Shown: piece after piece, positions 17,245 to 25,106 of the stretch | Layout of the letters: every line of letters starts with the position of its first letter | How positions within the stretch are numbered: position 1 is the first letter of the stretch | From: Microbacterium sp. | Lineage (GTDB): Bacteria > Actinomycetota > Actinomycetes > Actinomycetales > Microbacteriaceae | Assembly: GCA_013823625.1 (NCBI GenBank) | Contig: PNMM01000002.1 | Span: 496,001 to 560,000, forward strand | Reading direction: 5' to 3' | DNA length: 64,000 nucleotides | Made by a program: the position numbers and the translations under genes | Notes under the pieces: model-generated | Seen by the model: the letters and a program-made list of their open reading frames with translations, nothing else | Database searches by the model: none | Told to the model about the DNA's origin: nothing

Positions 17245-18116
17245 CCGGCACCGGATTCCTCGAACGGCGCCCCCGGCGTCGCAGGCTCGTCAATGGGCAG
17301 CGCCCCGGCTGGATGGCCTACGGCTTCCTTACGGCCGTCATGCTCGGCTCGATGTTTCCGATCTACTGGTCGTTTCTCATCGGTTCGGGTGACGCCTCCA
17401 CCATCAACCAGCAAGACATCGTCTGGTGGCCGGGGGGCAACTTCCTGACCAACGCGGCGGCCGTGCTCGAGAGCGACAGCGTCAACTTCTGGCGCGCGAT
17501 CGGCAACTCGATTCTCGTCTCGACGGTGGTGTCAGCATCCGTCGTCTTGTTCTCGACGCTTGCGGGCTACACCTTCGCCAAGCTGCGGTTTCGTGGCCGC
17601 GATGGCCTGCTGATCTTCGTCATCGCGACCATGGCCGTGCCGACGCAACTGGGCGTCGTGCCGCTCTTCATCGCCATGAGCCAGCTGCAGCTCGCGGGCA
17701 CGCTGTGGGCCGTCATCTTGCCCGCCGTCGTCAGCGCCTTCGGTGTGTTCTGGATGACGCAGTACCTCGCGCAGGCCCTGCCCTACGAGCTCATCGAAGC
17801 CGCGCGCGTTGACGGCGCCAGCATGATTCGCACGTTCTGGTCGGTCGCCCTGCCGGCGGCCCGGCCGGCGGCAGCCATGCTCGCGCTCTTCACCTTCATC
17901 GCCACGTGGACCAACTTCTTCTGGCCGTTCATCGTTCTTGACCGGCAGAACCCCACGCTCCCCGTAGCGCTATCGCTGTTGCAAAGCAACTACTTCGTCG
18001 ACTACTCGGTCGTCATGGCGGGCGTGATTTTGAGCACGATCCCCCTTCTGATTTTGTTCGTCGTCGCTGGCCGTCAACTCGTCAGTGGCATCATGCAAGG
18101 AGCTGTCAAGGGATGA
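17241..18116 (+). CDS. ABC transporter permease, MalG type (CebG-like)
   Basis: A 291-residue second carbohydrate permease. The start at 17241 shares ATGA with the preceding stop. After a basic cytoplasmic head (RRPRRRRLVNG) come about six membrane helices, including AYGFLTAVMLGSMFPIYWSF and LILFVVAGRQLVSG. The EAA loop reads ALPYELIEAARVDGASMIRTF. It is the partner of the MalF-type protein. Its stop again overlaps the GH1 start by ATGA, so the four structural genes are tightly coupled. Confidence 0.93.
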   Translation: MTGTGFLERRPRRRRLVNGQRPGWMAYGFLTAVMLGSMFPIYWSFLIGSGDASTINQQDIVWWPGGNFLTNAAAVLESDSVNFWRAIGNSILVSTVVSASVVLFSTLAGYTFAKLRFRGRDGLLIFVIATMAVPTQLGVVPLFIAMSQLQLAGTLWAVILPAVVSAFGVFWMTQYLAQALPYELIEAARVDGASMIRTFWSVALPAARPAAAMLALFTFIATWTNFFWPFIVLDRQNPTLPVALSLLQSNYFVDYSVVMAGVILSTIPLLILFVVAGRQLVSGIMQGAVKG

Positions 18117-19570
18117 CCGCCCAGACGTCTGCGTCGCTCTCGACGCACACATCATCGCGCCCGATTCCGGCCGATTTTCGACTCGGGGTCGCCACCGCTG
18201 CCTACCAAATCGAAGGTGCCGCGCACCGCGACGGCCGAGCCGACTCGATCTGGGATGCCTTCTGCCGCGTTCCTGGGGCCGTCGTGGGCGGCGACAACGG
18301 AGACCGCGCGTGCGAGCACTACGACCGCTACCGCGACGACGTGGCGCTCATGCGCGACCTCGGCGTGCAGGTGTACCGCTTCAGCACGTCGTGGGCACGC
18401 GTGCAGCCCGACGGCCGCACCGCGAACGCCGCGGGCCTCGACTTCTATAGCCGCCTGGTCGACGAGCTTCTCGGGGCGGGCATTACGCCGTGGCTCACGC
18501 TCTACCACTGGGATCTTCCGCAAGCCCTCGAAGAGACCGGCGGCTGGCCCGCGCGCGACACGGCCCTGCGGTTCGCTGACTACGCGGCCGATGTGCACAG
18601 CGTGCTGGGCGACCGCATCGTCAACTGGACGACGCTCAACGAGCCCTGGTGTTCGGCGTTCTTGGGATATTTGAGCGGGGAACATGCGCCGGGCATCCAG
18701 AACCCGCAAGCGTCACTCGACGCAGCGCACCACTTGCTGCTCGGCCACGGCCTGGCAACGCAGCGACTGCGCGAACTCGGCCCCGACTTGAGCCTCGGCA
18801 TCACGCTCAACATGACCGTGGCCGACCCGGTCGACCCGACGAGTGCGGGCGATGTTGACGCGGCCCGCCGCATCGACGCGCAGCACAACCGGCTGTTTCT
18901 CGACCCGATCTTCCGTGGCGAATACCCCGCCGATCTGTTGGCCGATCTGGATGCGCGCGGGCTGCACCTGCCGGTGCTCGACGGCGACCTCGCCACGATC
19001 GCAACCCCCATCGACGCTCTGGGCATCAACTACTACAACGGCCAAGCCGTGAGCGTTGTGCCGCCGAGCGCAACGCCGCTCAACCACACGGCGCCGTCGG
19101 AGCGCGTCAAGCTCTCCCCGTTCCCGGCCGGCGACGGCATCTTCACGCACCCGCGCGGCCTGCCGACCACGGTCATGAACTGGGAAGTACAGCCCGATGG
19201 GCTCACGCGTCTGCTCGTGCGCATCGATGAGGAGTACACGCGCGATGCCGGCGTGACGCTCTACGTCACGGAGAACGGCGCTGCCTACACGGACGAGGTA
19301 GAGGCCGATGGCTCGGTCGACGACACCGAGCGCGCCGAGTTCTTGCGGCTGCACGTCGACGCCATTCTCGACGCGATCGACGCCGGAGTGAACGTCAAGG
19401 GCTACTTCTACTGGTCGCTCATGGACAACTTCGAGTGGGCGTGGGGCTATGACAAACGGTTCGGCCTCGTGCGCGTCGATTACGAGTCGCAAGAGCGCAC
19501 TGTCAAGTCAAGCGGACGGCTGTATCAGTCGATGATCGCGTCGCGCAGCGTGCCGCGGCACGCTGGTTAG
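18113..19570 (+). CDS. Beta-glucosidase, glycoside hydrolase family 1
   Basis: A 485-residue cytoplasmic GH1 enzyme with no signal peptide. It would hydrolyse imported cellobiose or other beta-glucosides. Conserved features are FRLGVATAAYQIEGA near residue 22, HYDRYRDDVALM, YHWDLPQALEE with the catalytic-site His/Trp, TLNEPW near residue 176 (acid/base Glu) and YVTENG near residue 386 (nucleophile Glu). GYFYWSLMDNFEWAWGY near residue 430 follows. It is the last structural gene of the importer operon. Its TAG stop (19568-19570) also forms the start of a -10 box for the LacI-type gene that follows. Confidence 0.95.
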   Translation: MTAQTSASLSTHTSSRPIPADFRLGVATAAYQIEGAAHRDGRADSIWDAFCRVPGAVVGGDNGDRACEHYDRYRDDVALMRDLGVQVYRFSTSWARVQPDGRTANAAGLDFYSRLVDELLGAGITPWLTLYHWDLPQALEETGGWPARDTALRFADYAADVHSVLGDRIVNWTTLNEPWCSAFLGYLSGEHAPGIQNPQASLDAAHHLLLGHGLATQRLRELGPDLSLGITLNMTVADPVDPTSAGDVDAARRIDAQHNRLFLDPIFRGEYPADLLADLDARGLHLPVLDGDLATIATPIDALGINYYNGQAVSVVPPSATPLNHTAPSERVKLSPFPAGDGIFTHPRGLPTTVMNWEVQPDGLTRLLVRIDEEYTRDAGVTLYVTENGAAYTDEVEADGSVDDTERAEFLRLHVDAILDAIDAGVNVKGYFYWSLMDNFEWAWGYDKRFGLVRVDYESQERTVKSSGRLYQSMIASRSVPRHAG

Positions 19571-19573
19571 GAT
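19568..19573 (+). promoter_or_regulatory. -10 box of leaderless CebR-like gene, overlapping the GH1 stop codon
   Basis: TAGGAT includes the TAG stop of the GH1 gene and ends 6 bases before the regulator ATG. Stop codon and promoter element would share bases, giving the repressor its own transcript besides operon read-through. Confidence 0.5.
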
Positions 19574-19579
19574 TCAGCC

Positions 19580-20605
19580 ATGACGGCCGAAGGTTCGAGC
19601 GGGCGCGTCGCCCCCACGCTCGAGATGGTCGCTGAGCGCGCGGGCGTCTCGCGAGCGACTGTGTCGCGCGTGGTGAATGGTTCGCCGCGCGTGAGCGATG
19701 ACACGGTGGCTGCCGTGACGGCGGCCATCGACGCCTTGCACTACACGCCCAATCGCGCCGCGCGGTCGTTGGCCAACCGGCGCTCGATGGCGATCGCGCT
19801 CGTGATTCCCGAAGAGACGAGCCGCTTCTTCGGCGACCCCTACTTCGCGGCCATCGTGCAGGGCATCTCAACCGTGCTCGACGAAACGGGCTACGTGCTC
19901 AATCTGCACCTCGCGAGTTCGAGCGGATCCTTCGACAAGACCGTGGCGTACCTGCAAGGCGGAAATGCCGACGGCGCGCTTGTCGTGTCTCACCACACGG
20001 GTGACCACGTGCTGTCGCAACTGGGCGCGAGCATCCCTGTCGTCTTTGGTGGCCGGCCCCTCGACCCGCAAGCGACCACGAGCTATTTCGTCGACGTTGA
20101 CAACACCCTCGCAGCTCGCGCGGGCACGCAGTATTTGCTCGACCAGGGTCGGCGCCGCATCGGCACGATCGCCGGGCCCGACGACATGCCCGCGGGCATC
20201 GACCGATTGGCCGGCTGGCGCGGCGCGCTGACGGATGCGGGGCTTACCACTGAGGCGGTCGTGCACGGTGACTTCTCTCTCGCCGGAGGGGTGCACGCCG
20301 CGCGCGAGCTGCTCGATGCCCACCCCGACCTCGACGCGATCTTTGTCGCGAGTGACCTCATGGCCCTCGGAGCCATTTCCGTGCTCCGCGAGCGCGGCAT
20401 TGCCGTGCCCGAGCAGGTTGCGGTTATGGGCTTCGACGATTCACCGGCCGCGCTCGCGAGCGAGATTCCGCTCACGACCGTGCGGCAACCCTCGGTTGAG
20501 CAAGGCGAGCGCATGGCACGGATCTTGCTCGGCTTGCTCGAGGGCGAGAACTTTCCGCGTCGGCACATCATGCCAACCGAGATTGTCGTTCGCGCGAGCG
20601 CCTAG
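19580..20605 (+). CDS. LacI-family repressor, CebR-like
   Basis: A 341-residue regulator. The helix-turn-helix (about residues 10-55) reads TLEMVAERAGVSRATVSRVVNG. It is followed by a hinge and a periplasmic-binding-protein-like sugar-sensing domain ending in VVRAS. It is encoded directly after the GH1 gene, 9 bases from its stop, and has no ribosome site. The TAGGAT box suggests leaderless expression. Two perfect TGAGAGCGCTCTCA palindromes at the operon promoter are the likely binding sites. In the CebR family cellobiose or a related disaccharide is the inducer. That assignment here is by similarity of operator and context. Confidence 0.9.
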   Translation: MTAEGSSGRVAPTLEMVAERAGVSRATVSRVVNGSPRVSDDTVAAVTAAIDALHYTPNRAARSLANRRSMAIALVIPEETSRFFGDPYFAAIVQGISTVLDETGYVLNLHLASSSGSFDKTVAYLQGGNADGALVVSHHTGDHVLSQLGASIPVVFGGRPLDPQATTSYFVDVDNTLAARAGTQYLLDQGRRRIGTIAGPDDMPAGIDRLAGWRGALTDAGLTTEAVVHGDFSLAGGVHAARELLDAHPDLDAIFVASDLMALGAISVLRERGIAVPEQVAVMGFDDSPAALASEIPLTTVRQPSVEQGERMARILLGLLEGENFPRRHIMPTEIVVRASA

Positions 20606-20628
20606 GCACGGCGGCTACCCTGGTAGCC

Positions 20629-20904
20629 ATGAACCGCGGACGCGCCATTCTCTCGTCGGTGCTCGTCGCGCTCGGGGCGCTCGCCTACGGCGCATCGCCG
20701 ATCGACATCATTCCTGAGCTGCTGACAGGCCCTCTCGGCCTGACGGACGACCTCGCCGTCTGGATCGGCGCGGGCTTCGCCATCTGGAAGCTCCTGTCGG
20801 GAAGCAAAGCCGGGCCGGGCACTCCGCCGCCCGCCGCGGGCCAGTCGGCCCCTGAGCAGCCCGCGGCCGAACAGCCGCGGTGGGAGCAGAAGGCGCCAGA
20901 GTAG
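20629..20904 (+). CDS. DUF1232 (YkvA-like) small membrane protein
   Basis: A 91-residue protein. An initial membrane segment (about residues 7-25) ends in the ASPIDIIPELL motif that defines DUF1232/YkvA proteins. A second hydrophobic stretch with the AVWIGAGFAIWKLLSG segment is followed by a Pro/Ala/Glu-rich tail. The function is unknown; the family is small membrane proteins. The ATG directly follows the hairpin GGCTAC-CCTG-GTAGCC. TACCCT within it is placed 7 bases before the start (20616-20621), fitting a leaderless mRNA. Its TAG stop forms part of the -10 of the next gene. Confidence 0.75.
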   Translation: MNRGRAILSSVLVALGALAYGASPIDIIPELLTGPLGLTDDLAVWIGAGFAIWKLLSGSKAGPGTPPPAAGQSAPEQPAAEQPRWEQKAPE

Positions 20905-20907
20905 GGT
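20902..20907 (+). promoter_or_regulatory. -10 box of leaderless GNAT gene, overlapping a stop codon
   Basis: TAGGGT begins with the TAG stop of the DUF1232 gene and ends 6 bases before the ATG at 20914. It is the same stop/promoter overlap as at 19568. Confidence 0.5.
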
Positions 20908-20913
20908 TCGACC

Positions 20914-21198
20914 ATGAGCCTCACGGTCACGCACGAGCCCGATGCCGAGCGTTACGCCGCCTACGAGGGCGATGAGCTTCAGGGTTGGATCGTTTACGAC
21001 CGGGTCGGAACGACCATGCGACTGTTGCACGCGGAGGTTCCGCCCGTCATGCGCAACAAGGGCGTCGGCGGCGAGGTCGTGCGCGCAATTCTCGACGACC
21101 TGCGAGTTTCGACGACCGACCGGGTTCAGCCGGTGTGCGGATTCGTCGTCATGTGGATGCGCCGGCATCCCGAATACGCCGACCTCACGACGCGCTAG
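20914..21198 (+). CDS. GNAT-like N-acetyltransferase, YjdJ/COG2388 type
   Basis: A 94-residue single-domain protein of the small YidJ/YjdJ acetyltransferase-like group. Landmarks are ELQGWIVYDRVGTTMRLLHAEVPPVMRNKGVGGEVVRAILDD, where the R-N-K-G-V-G segment is the acetyl-CoA loop, and VCGFVVMWMRRHPEYADL near the C-terminus. It is shorter than full GNAT enzymes, as usual for this group, and its acceptor is unknown. It is leaderless by position of TAGGGT. The stop overlaps the convergent gene 21185-21796 by 14 bases. Confidence 0.8.
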   Translation: MSLTVTHEPDAERYAAYEGDELQGWIVYDRVGTTMRLLHAEVPPVMRNKGVGGEVVRAILDDLRVSTTDRVQPVCGFVVMWMRRHPEYADLTTR

Positions 21199-21796
21199 GC
21201 ACGTCCAGAGTCGCCCGGCACACGTCATCGGTCCATTGGAAGTTCAGCGGTATGCGCTGAACGTAGGCGAGTTCTCCCCACGCCCAGTCGAGGGTCACTT
21301 CAGAAAGGTGTATTCCGTCGCGTGGAGCGGTGCGGGTGAGTTCAACCACAAGAACTGTTGGCTCGAACCCCACAACCGCGCTGGAACCGTTCGCTGCAAG
21401 TAGTGCGGTGAGCGACCGTTGTTCTTCGCGACTCAGCGACGCGATCGACTCGCCCTCGATTGAGGCGACGGCCGCTATCGACATGGCTTCGCTCTCCAGG
21501 GGCTCAACGCCCACGTAGGTTTCTTCGTCGATCGCGGAAAGCTGAACTTCGAGGAGTGCGCTGCTCGACCCCGACGGTGACGTACAACTCACCGACGTGA
21601 TCGTGAAGCCGTCGGCCGACTTCGGCGACAACAGAAGGACGACGCCGCTCGACACGGCGACGTACAGCGCCCAGATAACGAGAAGAGGGATGGCCACAAT
21701 CGCAACCACAGAGACCACGACAACGACCGCCTGAGCGCCACGACTGCGAGCTGTGGCAGTGCTGACGACATCGACGGGCGTGTCGAAGAGGTCCAT
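21185..21796 (-). CDS. Uncharacterised single-pass membrane protein
   Basis: I do not recognise the family. The 203-residue protein begins at the ATG 21794-21796, with a short polar head then one membrane helix (about residues 22-45, AVVVVVSVVAIVAIPLLVIW). A predicted extracellular domain of about 150 residues follows, with no clear motif, rich in Ser, Thr, Val and acidic residues. A weak ribosome site lies upstream. It converges on the GNAT gene. A longer frame upstream adds only about 12 codons. Confidence 0.55.
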   Translation of the reverse strand: MDLFDTPVDVVSTATARSRGAQAVVVVVSVVAIVAIPLLVIWALYVAVSSGVVLLLSPKSADGFTITSVSCTSPSGSSSALLEVQLSAIDEETYVGVEPLESEAMSIAAVASIEGESIASLSREEQRSLTALLAANGSSAVVGFEPTVLVVELTRTAPRDGIHLSEVTLDWAWGELAYVQRIPLNFQWTDDVCRATLDVPSAS

Positions 21797-21864
21797 GACC
21801 CGACTCTCGCAGATGATCGGCGCGGTCGTCACAGTTGTTTCGTGATCGTGATGCCCGGTAGCGC

Positions 21865-22167
21865 CTACAGGCGAATGCTGCCTCGATAGCGGTCGTCAGC
21901 ATCCGGGTCGCGGTCGGTCTGCAGCACGCCGAGGTCGCCGTCGCCGGGGATCGGCGCGGGGGCGGGCAGCGAGCTTTGGCGGTCGAGCTCGAGCGCGGCT
22001 TCGTGCCGCGTCGGGTTGAAGACCTCATCGCCGATGCCGACGAGGCCGCCGCCTGAACCACCGCGCCGGCCGTTGCCGCGCAGGTCGATGAGACCGAGCC
22101 GCTGGGCGACCGCGCCCAGTACGACGACAGTTGCCGCAATCAGCAGCCAGCCCCACCACGCGATCAC
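21865..22167 (-). CDS. Small uncharacterised membrane protein with acidic tail
   Basis: A 100-residue protein: an N-terminal hydrophobic helix (MIAWWGWLLIAATVVVLGAV) and a cytoplasmic or extracellular hydrophilic tail rich in Gly, Arg, Asp and Pro. The GTG start at 22165-22167 is supported by TAGGCT 6 bases upstream (22174-22179). No family is recognised. It lies between two minus-strand units and may be transcribed on its own. Confidence 0.5.
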   Translation of the reverse strand: MIAWWGWLLIAATVVVLGAVAQRLGLIDLRGNGRRGGSGGGLVGIGDEVFNPTRHEAALELDRQSSLPAPAPIPGDGDLGVLQTDRDPDADDRYRGSIRL

Positions 22168-22201
22168 GGTGTGAGCCTAGCCGCCGAGCGCCGCGGTGCG
22201 G

Positions 22202-22984
22202 TCAGTCGCGCAGCGGCAAGACAATCGGGCGGTCGGATGCTCCCAGGCGGTGAATCTGCACGTCGAGCCCGTAGACCCGCCCGACGCGGTCGGCCGTCAT
22301 GACCTCGTGCGGGGTTCCGACGGCGTCGAGCCGGCCATGGTCGAGCAGCGCGATGCGATCGGCGTAGGCGCCCGCGAGCGAGAGATCATGCACGACGACG
22401 ACGACCGCGCGGCCGTCGGCGGCCAACCGGCGCGCGAGCCTCATGACGTCTTCTTGGTGGCGCAAGTCGAGGGCAGCGGTCGGCTCATCGAGAAACACGA
22501 TCGGTGTCGTCTGGGCGAGCACGCGCGCGAGCGAGACGCGCGCCTGCTCGCCGCCACTCAGGCTCGTGAAGCGACGCCCCAGGAGATGCGTGATGTCGGT
22601 AGCCTCGATGGCCTCGGTGACGGCACGTTGGTCGTCGGCGAGCTCGGCGCTGCGCATCCATGGGCTCCGCCCCATCTGAACGATCTCGATGACGCGAAAC
22701 GGAAAGCTCACGGTGTTCGCTTGCGAGAGCACCGCGCGGCGACGCGCGAGTTCGAGCGGGCGATACGTGTGCACGGCGCGGCCCATGACCTCGACCGTGC
22801 CCTCGCTAGGGCGCTGGTCGCCGCTCAGTACCGAGAGCAACGTCGACTTTCCGGCGCCGTTGGGCCCGACGAGCGCGAGCACCTCACCACTGCGCACCTC
22901 GAGGTCGACGGCCGCGAGAATCTCGCGATCGTCGCGGCTCACGTGCACGCCGCGTGCGGCAATCACGACGGACGACGTGCTCAT
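22202..22984 (-). CDS. hmuV: Haem/iron ABC transporter ATP-binding protein
   Basis: A 260-residue ABC ATPase. It shows the Walker A GPNGAGKSTLLS near residue 40, a signature loop LSGGEQARVSLARVL near 145, Walker B IVFLDEPTAALDLRHQ near 165 and the switch His (VVVVVHDLSLAGAYADRI) near 195. The RAVLSQANTVSFPFRVIEIVQMGRSPW stretch matches the HmuV/BtuD iron-chelate and haem group. The start at 22984 overlaps the permease stop by ATGA. It forms a unit with the FecCD permease and the ligase-like gene upstream. The binding protein is not found beside it. Confidence 0.9.
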   Translation of the reverse strand: MSTSSVVIAARGVHVSRDDREILAAVDLEVRSGEVLALVGPNGAGKSTLLSVLSGDQRPSEGTVEVMGRAVHTYRPLELARRRAVLSQANTVSFPFRVIEIVQMGRSPWMRSAELADDQRAVTEAIEATDITHLLGRRFTSLSGGEQARVSLARVLAQTTPIVFLDEPTAALDLRHQEDVMRLARRLAADGRAVVVVVHDLSLAGAYADRIALLDHGRLDAVGTPHEVMTADRVGRVYGLDVQIHRLGASDRPIVLPLRD

Positions 22985-24021
22985 GCCCACCCCCCGCTGC
23001 GGCGACGCTGGCGGTAAAGCAGCCAGAAGAAGAACGGGCCGCCTACGAGTGACGTGAGCATGCCGATGGGCAACTCGGCTCCGGCAACGAGCGTGCGCGT
23101 GAGCAAGTCGGCGACGACGAGCAGGGCACCGCCGCCGACGGCACTCGCGAGAATGAGGCCGCGGTGGGCGGGGCCGATGATCATGCGAATGAGGTGCGGC
23201 ACGACGAGGCCGACGAACGCGATGATGCCGACGAAAGCGACGGCCGCTCCGGTGAGTAGGGCGACGAGCACGATCGAGACGAGCCGCAGCCGCTCAACGT
23301 CGACGCCGAGGTGCCGCGCATTGCGCTCGCCGAGCGCAAGCAAGTCGTAACGACGCGCGAGCACGAGAGAGATCGCGATGCCCACGGCGGCGACCGCGGC
23401 GACGAGCGCCACCTGGTCCCAGCGCGAACCGGCGAGCGATCCCAGTTGCCAGAAGACGATCTGCTCGCGGCTCGCCGTGTCGGCCGCGAAGAGCACGAAC
23501 GCGATGCCCGCTTGCGCGATGGCATTGACCGCGATGCCCGTGAGCAGCAGCGTCACCACCTCGGTGCGCCCACCCGCGCGTGCAACGGCGTACACGAGCA
23601 AGGTCGCCAACAGGCCACCGATGAACGCGAAGAGGGCCACCCCCGGACCGCCCAGAACGGATGCGCCGAGTGCAATCGCCGCCGACGCCCCGAGCGCGGC
23701 TCCCGACGAGACCCCCACGACACCGGGCTCGGCGAGCGGGTTACCGAAGACGGCCTGCATGACGGCTCCGGCCACGGCGAGGGCCGCGCCCACCGCGAGC
23801 CCCATGACGATGCGCGGAAACCGCACAACCCACAGCGTTGACTCGACGATCGGGTCGGTCGGCGCCCATGTCGTGTTGATGCCCATCGCGCGCAGCAACG
23901 ACCCGGCCACTTCTGTGGGCGTGATCGGCAGTTGCCCCGTGATGGCCGACAGCACAATGCCGCCGACGAGTACGCCGGCGAGCAAGAGGGTGAGGGCAAG
24001 GGCCCGGATGCGCGGACTCAC
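22981..24021 (-). CDS. hmuU: FecCD-family permease, haem/iron chelate uptake
   Basis: A 346-residue permease of the FecCD/BtuC family with about ten membrane helices. Family patterns are the GxxLAVAGAVMQAVFGNPLAEPGVVGVSSGAALG stretch near residue 80, the LGSLAGSRWDQV segment and AFVGIIAFVGLVVPHLIRMI near 275. The GTG at 24019-24021 is chosen because it shares GTGA with the stop of the upstream gene, indicating translational coupling; an earlier GTG at 24039 is possible. Together with the ATPase gene it makes a haem-type importer core. Confidence 0.9.
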   Translation of the reverse strand: MSPRIRALALTLLLAGVLVGGIVLSAITGQLPITPTEVAGSLLRAMGINTTWAPTDPIVESTLWVVRFPRIVMGLAVGAALAVAGAVMQAVFGNPLAEPGVVGVSSGAALGASAAIALGASVLGGPGVALFAFIGGLLATLLVYAVARAGGRTEVVTLLLTGIAVNAIAQAGIAFVLFAADTASREQIVFWQLGSLAGSRWDQVALVAAVAAVGIAISLVLARRYDLLALGERNARHLGVDVERLRLVSIVLVALLTGAAVAFVGIIAFVGLVVPHLIRMIIGPAHRGLILASAVGGGALLVVADLLTRTLVAGAELPIGMLTSLVGGPFFFWLLYRQRRRSGGWA

Positions 24022-25097
24022 GGCACCCGATACAGCCACTCGTGCGTCGAAAACTTCTCGGCCACGAGGCGATTCGCCCGCTCGAGTTCGGCCTCAGTAA
24101 TGGCGCTCTCGGTCAGCCCGTTCTGCGCGCGGAACGTCGCCACGAGTCGATCGATGATCTCCTCGCGCGCGAGGCCCGTTTGCGACTTGAGCGGGTCGAC
24201 GCGCTTATTGGCGCTCGCGATGCCCTTGTCGCTGAGTTTCTCGCGACCGATGCGCAGCACTTCGACCATGCGATCGCCATCCATGTCGTAGGCCATTGTC
24301 ACGTGGTGCAGCACGGCGCCCGAACCGAGACGCTTCTGCGCGGCCCCGCCGATCTTGCCGCTCGGGCTCGTGATGTCGTTGAGAGGTTGGTAGCTCGCCT
24401 CGATGCCGAGGCCGCGCAACGCCACGATCACCCACTCGTCGAGAAACGCGTACGAGTCGGCAAAGCTCATGCCCTGCACGAGAGCCGAGGGTGCATAGAG
24501 CGAGTACGTGATCGCGGATGCTGGCTCGATGAACATCGCGCCTCCCCCCGAAATGCGGCGCACCACCTCGAAGCCGTACTTCTGCGCATTCTCACGGTCG
24601 ACCTCGTTGCGCACGCTCTGGAACGAGCCGATGACGACCGCGGGGCTCGACCACTCCCAGATGCGCAGGGTGGGGCCGCGGCGTCCGTCGCCAACTTCTT
24701 CGGCGAGCACTTGGTCGAGGGCCATCTGCTGCAGGGGAGCCAGGGCTGGCCCGCGCAGTACCTGCCACTCGTAATCGGCGAAGGTCGTGGCGCTCGAGAG
24801 CGCGCGACGCACGGTCGTGGCCACGGCTTCGGGGCTGAAGCCGAGCAGTACGGCGCCGGGCGGAAGGGCATCCCGAACCGCGATCGTCAGCGCTGCGGCA
24901 TCCGTATCGGCGGCAAGCCCGAGCACGGCGGCCTCAATCGCGGGGATGGTCTCGTCGGGTTCGACGAAGAAGTCTCCGGCCAACCGGAACGCGCTGATGC
25001 GACCGTCGGTCACCTCGAGATCGACGACGACGAGCTTGCCGCCGGGAACCTTGAATTCTCCGTGCAGCTCGTCACCGTGCGGCATGTGAGCGGGCAT
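24018..25097 (-). CDS. Lipoate-protein ligase A-like protein with permuted accessory domain
   Basis: A 359-residue protein related to LplA, which attaches lipoate or octanoate to lipoyl domains of 2-oxoacid dehydrogenases and the glycine cleavage system. The first about 85 residues look like the small accessory domain that is C-terminal in E. coli LplA (KVPGGKLVVVDLEVTDG). The catalytic biotin/lipoate-ligase fold follows: RIWEWSSPAVVIGSFQSV, VVRRISGGGAMF and SGKIGGAAQKRLGSGAVLHH. The lysine of SGKIGG is in the family position. The start at 25097 has TAGGCT 6 bases upstream. It is coupled by overlap to the haem-type permease gene. Confidence 0.82.
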   Translation of the reverse strand: MPAHMPHGDELHGEFKVPGGKLVVVDLEVTDGRISAFRLAGDFFVEPDETIPAIEAAVLGLAADTDAAALTIAVRDALPPGAVLLGFSPEAVATTVRRALSSATTFADYEWQVLRGPALAPLQQMALDQVLAEEVGDGRRGPTLRIWEWSSPAVVIGSFQSVRNEVDRENAQKYGFEVVRRISGGGAMFIEPASAITYSLYAPSALVQGMSFADSYAFLDEWVIVALRGLGIEASYQPLNDITSPSGKIGGAAQKRLGSGAVLHHVTMAYDMDGDRMVEVLRIGREKLSDKGIASANKRVDPLKSQTGLAREEIIDRLVATFRAQNGLTESAITEAELERANRLVAEKFSTHEWLYRVP

Positions 25098-25106
25098 AGC
25101 CCCAGC

